From DHVE2 group archaeon (lineage in GTDB: Archaea; Thermoplasmatota; Thermoplasmata; Thermoplasmatales; Aciduliprofundaceae), in NCBI GenBank assembly GCA_015522935.1, contig WALH01000084.1, positions 1 to 9,066 on the forward strand: 9,066 bases of DNA. Direction: 5' to 3'. The notes under the pieces are model-generated. The model was not told the DNA's origin and did no database searches. It saw nothing but the letters and a program-made list of their open reading frames with translations. Below are positions 1 through 6,268 of this stretch, in pieces (the first letter of the stretch is position 1; every line of letters starts with the position of its first letter). The position numbers and the translations under genes were made by a program.

Positions 1-212
1 AAGCAAAAGAGTCGAAATTACAGGTAACAATACAGAAAAGGAGCGCAGGCTCTTTTGTAACAATAATGGCAGAAGGGATTTCTGGCAACATGGCTCTTGG
101 TATGCTGGTTATGGGGCTTAATACAAATGTTGGCGTAGGAAAACAAAACGGCCCATCGGGTTCGACTGTAATAGGAAGTGCATATGGAGTATACCAAGGT
201 AGCTCACAGTAA
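1..212 (+). CDS. Small protein of unknown family, 3' part only (paralog of the next gene)
   Basis: The 5' end lies outside the window. The readable frame begins at position 3 and gives 69 residues ending in TAA at 210-212. I do not recognise the family. A 40-residue stretch (nt 12-131) aligns without gaps to nt 371-490 of the next gene with 24 identities by my count, including IQKRSAGSF, AEG, ALGML and TNV. The reading frame is therefore real and the two genes are a tandem duplication. The C-terminal tail after TNV is Gly/Ser/Thr-rich (GKQNGPSGST...) and differs from the paralog. No signal peptide, membrane helix or metal-binding motif is visible in the surviving part. The stop codon is followed at once by the next gene's ribosome binding site, so the two are probably one transcript. 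Synonymous positions have diverged widely, so the duplication is not recent. Confidence 0.75.
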   Translation, partial: AKESKLQVTIQKRSAGSFVTIMAEGISGNMALGMLVMGLNTNVGVGKQNGPSGSTVIGSAYGVYQGSSQ

Positions 213-213
213 A

Positions 214-218
214 GGAGG
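214..218 (+). promoter_or_regulatory. Shine-Dalgarno site GGAGG for the 227-562 gene
   Basis: GGAGG stands 8 nt before the ATG at 227 and directly after the stop codon of the upstream paralog. It fixes the start of the second small gene and supports translation of both from one mRNA. Confidence 0.8.
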
Positions 219-226
219 TTTTAAAA

Positions 227-562
227 ATGACAACATGGACAGGATATGTAAGCGATCAACCTTTTGCGGTATCGCAGAAGGCAAAAGGGGCGGTAATGGC
301 TCAGAAGATGAAGATAAAGCAGGACATCCCAGGCAGCCACCTATATGCATATGGTGGGTTTTTCACAGCATCCACTTTAACTGTAAATATACAAAAAAGA
401 AGTGCCGGCTCATTTATCTCTGCCATAGCCGAAGGAACAAAGGCAGAAGCAGCTCTCGGAATGCTAATTGCCAACCTGGATACTAATGTACGGGCGACAG
501 GAGATAAAACACAGAGAAAAACGAACAGTGCTGCTCTGACAGAGGTCTACAAAAACCACTAA
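227..562 (+). CDS. Small 111-residue protein of unknown family, tandem paralog
   Basis: Complete small gene, ATG at 227, TAA at 560-562, with a consensus ribosome binding site 8 nt upstream. I do not recognise the family. The conserved core, residues about 49-88, is shared with the truncated gene just upstream. It reads as a beta strand (TLTVNIQ), a KRSAGSF turn and a likely amphipathic helix (AEGTKAEAALGMLIANL). The N-terminal half has no counterpart visible in the window. The C-terminal tail is polar and charged. There is no signal peptide, convincing transmembrane segment or Cys/His cluster, so a soluble cytoplasmic protein is the plainest reading. Small tandem paralogs rich in Ala, Gly, Ser and Thr are sometimes structural subunits that polymerise, but nothing here proves that. 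It converges on the minus-strand signalling cluster, 142 nt from the end of the VWA-FHA gene. Confidence 0.8.
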   Translation: MTTWTGYVSDQPFAVSQKAKGAVMAQKMKIKQDIPGSHLYAYGGFFTASTLTVNIQKRSAGSFISAIAEGTKAEAALGMLIANLDTNVRATGDKTQRKTNSAALTEVYKNH

Positions 563-573
563 AACCCCAACCT

Positions 574-600
574 CTCTATTTTTCATTCTTTTTTATCATT
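574..600 (+). terminator. T-rich tract, candidate archaeal-type terminator
   Basis: The stretch after the small gene's stop codon is pyrimidine-rich, with T5 and T6 runs (ATTTTTC, CTTTTTTA). Intrinsic termination in archaea relies on oligo-T in the coding strand, often without a hairpin, and I see no strong hairpin. The rest of the 563-704 gap between the convergent genes holds no ORF or RNA gene that I can support. Confidence 0.5.
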
Positions 601-704
601 CCCCTCTGGAGCATGTCATAATCTTATCTCAAGCATTCTGTTAGAGAGCAGAAACTGGCAATCTACCACATGTAGTCGAAATTGACTGTTCTTACTCTCT
701 TGTC

Positions 705-3700
705 TTAGATCTTTATTTCTATCTTCAGAACATTTCCCAGAACGACCTCATCGCCGTCTTTTAGCGATATGGGCCCTTCTCCCTTTATTTCTTCTCCATT
801 CAATTTAGTACCGTTTGTACTACCCTTATCCTCAATATACCACTGGCCATTATCGTTCCATAACTCACAGTGCTCTCTGGAGATATTAAACACTTCATCT
901 TTCATGTCCTTTGGAAGGTACTTATAGAGTTCGATGCGACCAATGTTTATTCTTTCACCTTTGGAAATGAAGGCCATTTTTCCCCCTCCGGGCAACAGGA
1001 ATTTAATCTTCTTTGATATGGGCAAATCTCCAATACCACCCCTCGATTCCGGTGCTACACCAACATCAGAGTTGTCAGAGATATCTGTATTAGAAGCAAA
1101 AATTGCATATTCTTCATCTTCATCTATAGGTAATTGGTATACGAAATCTTCATTTCTTTTTCTTAATAGTATTAAAATCAAAAGTATCAACAATGACATG
1201 ATTAGTATGATTGAAGCTATGATAGTAGTATAACTCTGCCCTTCTGTAATTAATGGTGACGGTTCCGGCATTTCAGTACTAGATGAACGGGCAACAGTTG
1301 CCCTGACGGCAATGGGCTTTATAACCATACGATCTGAAGAAAGATAGACGGTTTCGTAGTAAGTGCCGTTTACTCCCTCTGGAACTTGGATTTTTAGCAA
1401 TAGCTCTCCAGAACCCTCTTCTGGTATATCTGTTAAAGTCAGATTGGGACTTGTCCAATTCTTAATTGCATTTCCAACAACAATCGCACTGAGATTATTC
1501 AAACCTCCATAGCCGGTAAGGTTAAGATAAATTGCCTGCTCAAAGGTTTCTCCCTCGGTCAAATTTTCTATAACGATATAGCTATCGGAAACATTAACTG
1601 AGAAACTCTTTACCTCAAGGAATACAGGAACCCTAAGATTTGCTTTATCAGATGATAGAACAATGGATCCATTATAAATACCTGAAGGCAAATATGCTGG
1701 GACATCAAGAGAAATGCCAACGGTTTCCGTGGAGTTTGAATTTATATGGAAAAGCCCTTTACTCAATAAGATATTTGAAGCAGAAATCGACATGTTGTTT
1801 CCCACTAAATCTGTAGCAGTTATACTCCCAAAAATGTTTTCAGTAGAATTGAATGCAATGACTGCTTCTGTTCTTTCCCCCTGTCTGGCCACCATGTGGA
1901 CCACAGTGTTAGTTGTAAGCGGAGATGTATAAGGGGCATCATCTACATAAAAAGAGATTTGAGACTCCCTCAAGAACTGAGTCCCCATATCATCTATGCC
2001 ATATGTAGATATTTTTACCCTATAAGATCCAGATCCACCAGAGTTTGTTCCAAAGAAGTAGTTTGAGAAGAAACCATCGTTATTATTCCCATCTGAATGA
2101 AAACCATCGTCATAAAGATGTATCGTGGTTGATATGCCATATGGGTTCGTAATCTTCGCAAGAACTGATAAATTGGTTAAAACCCCTTTTGGATTCATAA
2201 CCGCGGCATTTATCTTCACAGGTTCCCCAGCATAGTACTGATTTTTGATAGTGTCTGCAGTAAGTGTCAGGTTTGTATCTGCATCTACGGAAAGCCAGTA
2301 TGGCTCGTTGTTGGAAACATTTTTACCCACTATTTGTAGGGTCCATATACCTTCTAGAGGATTATTAACAGTATATGCCTTATATGTCCCTGCTTCTGTA
2401 AAACTAATATTAGAATCATTAGAAGCAACGCTTTCGTTAATAACTCTACCGTATGGGTCTATAAGGAGAAAATCAATTTCACTTCCACCAATTCCTGAAG
2501 AAAAAACAGCTGACGCTGTATTTGAATCTATGGTAACAGATTCATTCTTTGTCTGATTCTGGTTTATAACTCCTTTTGTAGATAAGATTGCAGATTTGCC
2601 AGTTATAACTCCAGCGATTTTATTATACAACTCCTGAAGTTGTCCTGAATTAGGGGAACAATAATATTCACCCCCGGTCATCGACGCTATATCACTCATT
2701 GTTTTCTCATCAACGCTAGTACCCAAGCCAATAGTATAAGCTGGAATGCTGGAATTCTGAAGATATGGGATAACAGAATATGGGTTTTCCCCACTATTAT
2801 TCCGCCCATCAGACAGAAGAATTATCGCCTTGGAATTGGTAGAAGCATTCTGAGTTAATTGGTCATAAGCATAATGCAGACCCTCACCTAAAGCAGTATT
2901 CGCATCTGAAGAGATATTATCAATGGCAGCTTTAGCGCTATTTTTTTCAGAGTTGGAAATGATTTTTGTGAGAGGATAATCAATCTTTGTCGCCCCGGCG
3001 GATGAAAAAGAAATAACCCCTATTGCATCTCCAGCCTTCATATTATCCACAAATAGCTTTGACGATTCTTTTGCTTGATATATGGGGTTTCCACTCATGC
3101 TGGCAGATCTGTCAATAACAAGCACGGCGTCCACATTCGTTTCTTCGACTGACGAATAATTAATAGAGTTTTGTTCAACATCAGAGCTGTAAACCTCGTC
3201 GTTCAGGAGGAGGTCAATTTTCAGGTCGTAATTTCCGCCAGAACTTTGTGCTGGTGGCTTAATCAGTAAACGATATTGCTCTGTGTGGTCATTATAGGTG
3301 GAAATGAAAGGCGCATCTTTGGAACCGATATGCACCGCAAAGTTTTGACTACTAAGCCCATATATCGGCTCTCCTGTCGTAGAGTCTGTCACATTAATTA
3401 AGGCTGTAAATGTACTTATTGGATGGGAGTAAGACCCAACAGTCATCTTCTTTGTCTCGGTTGGAGAGTCTATTGATATAGCCGGATCGCCTACATAGAA
3501 AATATCTCTCCATTCCAAATCATCCAAATAATAGTGATTACTATTGTAGGGATCCCACCAGCAATCGACCGCTATCTCATACATACCCCGTGGCGCAGTT
3601 GAAGGTATATTAATAGTTGCAGTATATTCTTCCTTTTCCTTTGGTTCTAGGCGACCAGTTAATGGGACTATTTGACTTGCATCTATGGTGTTTCCATATA

Positions 3701-5387
3701 CTTTATTCCTAACAGTAACTCCCACTGTAAATTCATCGGTCCTAACAACACCTGCATTTTCAACATCTATGGATATTGTTGCAGAGTCCCCAGGGGCATA
3801 TATGTTCCTGTCTGACTTAGCATTAATTAATAGCACGGGTTCTTTGTTTGTTACGAAAGGCTCGCTCTGGGTCATAACGAGATATTGACCAATATGCCAC
3901 CCAAAAGGAGTCATAGAAAACCACGATTCGGCATACCATACAGAAAAGCCAATCTCTGTGTTACCGCTTTTACTTATTGGAAGCCATGATTGTGACGCAT
4001 GCCACGGAGTCCCCCAGAATAATACTGTAGCTTCTTCACCAGGGTTTAGATGCACATTGACTGTGTTTTCAACAAGCCCATATACAGGATTGGCCATATC
4101 GCACAAATCATATAATGAGGGGGTAGTGTTAGTCGATTTTTTCCCACTTATAACGGTCCAATTGCTCCAGAGGGGTGATACTATGAACGCTCCTTCTGCA
4201 TCTCCCGTGTTCTTTATTTTTACCATAATTATGTCAACATCAGGAACATAATTGTCATCTCCTATAGATGTGATTTCTTCAATTTCTATATGAACATGAT
4301 GGTTTCTCCAGAATCTATGGAATTTATCCCATGTGTTTTGAGGTATCGCATCTATATCTGCAAGAGCATCGTATATTTTTTGAGATATCATCTTTGCACC
4401 CCGCGTACCTATAAAATTTCCTACAATTGCACCAGCAGCAGCACCAACGACGGTGCCGATACCTGGACCTAATAAAGCTGTGCCTCCCATTGCACAAAGA
4501 CCAGCTAAAGACTTTGCTAAAACACTCCCCGCAATTGCCCCTAAGATTAGCCCAGCGACAGAGAAACATAAACGCACTCCTTCTACAGAACCGGTTATAA
4601 ATGAATAAAATGAAGCGTTCGTAGTTCCTATTTCGTCTCCAACTTCGTAGGTTACCACCTTAGAAACAATGTCATAATATTTATTTCCTTTTATGTTTTC
4701 CCATGAGAGAGACGATACGGCATATGCAGAGCCTATAAGGACACCTATATCTGCAGCATCCATCGCCACGCCGATGGCTTGGAGTTCACTTTCGTATTTG
4801 CCGATATCGCTGAGACTTATCTGCCCAGTATATGGTGTGGAATGTATGCTTCCGCCAACAGAGTCGATAGAATTCTGCGCCTTACCCAATACATCCCCAA
4901 CAACTGTATTGGCAGAAGTCATATCCAGTACTTTCGTTTCCCCAAGGCCAGCCAGTATATTTCCTTGAAAGGTCGGATCCTTTGCAACCTCGCATATACC
5001 TATAGTTTCTGTTTTAGCCATTTTTGCTATTTCCCACGAGAGTCCGCTATATTGGTTTATTGAGCCAAACCACTCCACAACCGAAGAGGGAGCCGCTTCC
5101 CTTAAATCTTTTATGTAAGTTGTAACATTCCAAACATCTTCCGCTACTTCAACATCGTCTGGATCTGAAAAATCCCAGTAATCATCTTTAGTATTGTCCG
5201 GTGTGCCTGCATTATTGTAATGTTCTGCCATGAATTCCAATATGTCATCCACACTTCCTGTATCCCATATAGAACTGTGCACCCCGTCTGGCCTCTCTGC
5301 TTGAACCTTTATAATCGCTCCGCTCAATCCCCCCACTATCATTATCGCCACAAGCCATATTGCAATCAATCTGCTCATTTTCTGCAT
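705..5387 (-). CDS. Giant membrane-anchored VWA-FHA protein (surface VWA domain, cytoplasmic FHA domain)
   Basis: About 1560 residues from the ATG at 5387-5385, chosen because GGGAGGA lies 6 nt upstream; a TTG 15 nt further up overlaps that site. Domains in order: signal peptide (residues 1-30, hydrophobic core then VQA-ER); a region with a glycine-zipper hydrophobic segment (about 276-332); CARDB-like beta domains (about 380-610); a VWA domain (about 752-930) with a complete MIDAS, DRSAS at 759-763, Thr831 and Asp860; further beta domains including a DDGFHSDGNNNDG loop typical of VWA surface proteins; a sequon-rich stretch (about 1180-1345); one transmembrane helix (about 1388-1408) followed by RKR; an acidic linker; and a C-terminal FHA domain (about 1465-1555). 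The FHA domain keeps the family residues GR (1483-1484), SREH (1503-1506) and STNG (1523-1526), so phospho-Thr binding is expected. Inference: the outer part binds ligand or cell surface, and the inner part docks a phosphoprotein made by the neighbouring kinase. Confidence 0.92.
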   Translation of the reverse strand: MQKMSRLIAIWLVAIMIVGGLSGAIIKVQAERPDGVHSSIWDTGSVDDILEFMAEHYNNAGTPDNTKDDYWDFSDPDDVEVAEDVWNVTTYIKDLREAAPSSVVEWFGSINQYSGLSWEIAKMAKTETIGICEVAKDPTFQGNILAGLGETKVLDMTSANTVVGDVLGKAQNSIDSVGGSIHSTPYTGQISLSDIGKYESELQAIGVAMDAADIGVLIGSAYAVSSLSWENIKGNKYYDIVSKVVTYEVGDEIGTTNASFYSFITGSVEGVRLCFSVAGLILGAIAGSVLAKSLAGLCAMGGTALLGPGIGTVVGAAAGAIVGNFIGTRGAKMISQKIYDALADIDAIPQNTWDKFHRFWRNHHVHIEIEEITSIGDDNYVPDVDIIMVKIKNTGDAEGAFIVSPLWSNWTVISGKKSTNTTPSLYDLCDMANPVYGLVENTVNVHLNPGEEATVLFWGTPWHASQSWLPISKSGNTEIGFSVWYAESWFSMTPFGWHIGQYLVMTQSEPFVTNKEPVLLINAKSDRNIYAPGDSATISIDVENAGVVRTDEFTVGVTVRNKVYGNTIDASQIVPLTGRLEPKEKEEYTATINIPSTAPRGMYEIAVDCWWDPYNSNHYYLDDLEWRDIFYVGDPAISIDSPTETKKMTVGSYSHPISTFTALINVTDSTTGEPIYGLSSQNFAVHIGSKDAPFISTYNDHTEQYRLLIKPPAQSSGGNYDLKIDLLLNDEVYSSDVEQNSINYSSVEETNVDAVLVIDRSASMSGNPIYQAKESSKLFVDNMKAGDAIGVISFSSAGATKIDYPLTKIISNSEKNSAKAAIDNISSDANTALGEGLHYAYDQLTQNASTNSKAIILLSDGRNNSGENPYSVIPYLQNSSIPAYTIGLGTSVDEKTMSDIASMTGGEYYCSPNSGQLQELYNKIAGVITGKSAILSTKGVINQNQTKNESVTIDSNTASAVFSSGIGGSEIDFLLIDPYGRVINESVASNDSNISFTEAGTYKAYTVNNPLEGIWTLQIVGKNVSNNEPYWLSVDADTNLTLTADTIKNQYYAGEPVKINAAVMNPKGVLTNLSVLAKITNPYGISTTIHLYDDGFHSDGNNNDGFFSNYFFGTNSGGSGSYRVKISTYGIDDMGTQFLRESQISFYVDDAPYTSPLTTNTVVHMVARQGERTEAVIAFNSTENIFGSITATDLVGNNMSISASNILLSKGLFHINSNSTETVGISLDVPAYLPSGIYNGSIVLSSDKANLRVPVFLEVKSFSVNVSDSYIVIENLTEGETFEQAIYLNLTGYGGLNNLSAIVVGNAIKNWTSPNLTLTDIPEEGSGELLLKIQVPEGVNGTYYETVYLSSDRMVIKPIAVRATVARSSSTEMPEPSPLITEGQSYTTIIASIILIMSLLILLILILLRKRNEDFVYQLPIDEDEEYAIFASNTDISDNSDVGVAPESRGGIGDLPISKKIKFLLPGGGKMAFISKGERINIGRIELYKYLPKDMKDEVFNISREHCELWNDNGQWYIEDKGSTNGTKLNGEEIKGEGPISLKDGDEVVLGNVLKIEIKI

Positions 5388-5393
5388 GGATAT

Positions 5394-5400
5394 TCCTCCC
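5394..5400 (-). promoter_or_regulatory. Shine-Dalgarno site GGGAGGA deciding the VWA-FHA start
   Basis: On the minus strand GGGAGGA is followed after 6 nt by ATG (5387-5385). An in-frame TTG at 5402-5400 overlaps the site and would add only MGGIS, so it is an unlikely start. Confidence 0.8.
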
Positions 5401-5415
5401 AAATAATTGTACAGT

Positions 5416-5436
5416 CCATTAACAAAGAGTTAATGG
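5416..5436. repeat. Perfect 8-bp inverted repeat with 5-nt spacer upstream of the VWA-FHA gene
   Basis: CCATTAAC-aaaga-GTTAATGG, in the 125-nt gap between the phosphatase and VWA-FHA genes, 28 nt before the ATG and 15 nt before the Shine-Dalgarno site. Outside coding sequence, such a perfect dyad suggests an operator for a dimeric regulator, or an mRNA hairpin in the leader. It is AT-rich and lacks a following T-run on the minus strand, so it is a poor terminator. A weak BRE/TATA-like string (CGAAACAGTTAAGTA on the minus strand, about 5445-5459) lies just upstream. If real, it would put the transcription start in or near the dyad. Confidence 0.55.
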
Positions 5437-5512
5437 GTCTAACATACTTAACTGTTTCGTTACGGATTATCTACATTTTTCTCGGAAGCAAGTGAGTTGG
5501 GCCCACTTATTT

Positions 5513-6268
5513 TTACTTGTATTCTGCTATCACAAATGAAACATTGTCTGTTGCACCCCTTTCCAGGGCCAGATTCAGGAGTTCTTCGGCACTTTTTTCA
5601 AGGCTGTTGCTCTTCAATATCTGAAACATCTCTATCTCTTCGACTGTTTCCCATAATCCATCACAGGACAACATAACAATATCTCCTTTCTCTAAATTAT
5701 AGCGTATAACCTGAACATTGTCAATTGCGACCGCACCGATGGCCTTTGTAATGATATTCTTTTTCGGATGTGTTCGTATCTCTCTGAATGGTATGAGGCC
5801 ATTTTCAGCCATAGAAAACACAAGGGAGTCGTCATATGTTGCCTGTATTATCTCATCTCTTCCAAAGATGTACCCCCTGCTGTCCCCGACATTCCCAAAA
5901 AAGACGGCCCCCCCCAAGATCACACCCACCACTAATGTTGTTCCCATGGAAGAGATTCCATGCTCTTCGGACCATTTTTTAATCTTACTCTCGGCAGCAA
6001 AATACGCTTTCCTTATTTCTTCTTTAATCACCCCCCCCTCCATCTTGTCTGCTTTCAAAAGATTCTCCAAACTTTCGAAAACTGCATTTAAGGCAAGCCG
6101 GCTTGCTATTTCGCCAGCAGAATGCCCACCCATTCCATCCGCAAGAACGAGCAGCGCCCTCTCTTCACTCTTTCCTTGATAGATATGCTGAGTGTTAAGA
6201 TATGCTACTGAATCTTCATCCAGTTCCCTGACCATTCCAATATCCGACACCGCCACTATTTTTATCAT
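5513..6268 (-). CDS. PP2C-family protein serine/threonine phosphatase
   Basis: 251 residues, the usual size of a stand-alone bacterial or archaeal PP2C catalytic domain of the PppA/PstP/Stp type. It removes phosphate from Ser/Thr residues with two or more Mn/Mg ions. Motifs in order: GMVRELDEDS (11-20, the R..NEDS motif), LADGMGGHSAGEIAS (42-56, metal-binding Asp44), MGTTL (108-112), GNVGDSRGY (125-133), DDSLV (146-150, normally DHSLV), HPKKNIITKAIG (167-178), SCDGLWE (201-207, Asp203) and DNVSFVI (241-247, Asp241). All metal-ligand aspartates are present, so it should be active. There is no signal peptide or membrane helix; it is cytoplasmic. The ATG shares one base with the kinase stop (TAATG) and has TGAGGTG 5 nt upstream. 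The gene order implies that it reverses the adjacent kinase's phosphorylation. It carries two G8 homopolymers. Confidence 0.95.
   Translation of the reverse strand: MIKIVAVSDIGMVRELDEDSVAYLNTQHIYQGKSEERALLVLADGMGGHSAGEIASRLALNAVFESLENLLKADKMEGGVIKEEIRKAYFAAESKIKKWSEEHGISSMGTTLVVGVILGGAVFFGNVGDSRGYIFGRDEIIQATYDDSLVFSMAENGLIPFREIRTHPKKNIITKAIGAVAIDNVQVIRYNLEKGDIVMLSCDGLWETVEEIEMFQILKSNSLEKSAEELLNLALERGATDNVSFVIAEYK

Noticed and set aside
178..486. 102-residue + strand ORF overlapping the small genes
   Set aside because: It runs in another frame across the end of one paralog and most of the next. The paralogs are supported by mutual homology and a ribosome binding site; this frame has neither.
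636..653. TTCTG-CAGAA hairpin in the convergent gap
   Set aside because: Only 5 bp with an 8-nt loop and no T-run directly after it on either strand; this could easily be chance.
934..5495. Several + strand ORFs of 60-103 codons, and an 81-codon minus-strand ORF at 4324-4569, inside the VWA-FHA gene
   Set aside because: They are antisense or out-of-frame shadows of a gene with clear domains; none has a recognisable motif.
5490..5508. AAGTG...CACTT inverted repeat just after the phosphatase stop
   Set aside because: Five-bp stem with an unpaired GC-rich loop and no clear T-run downstream; not convincing as a terminator.
5718..6179. 153-codon + strand ORF opposite the phosphatase
   Set aside because: The minus strand encodes every PP2C motif in order, and the + frame shows no domain.
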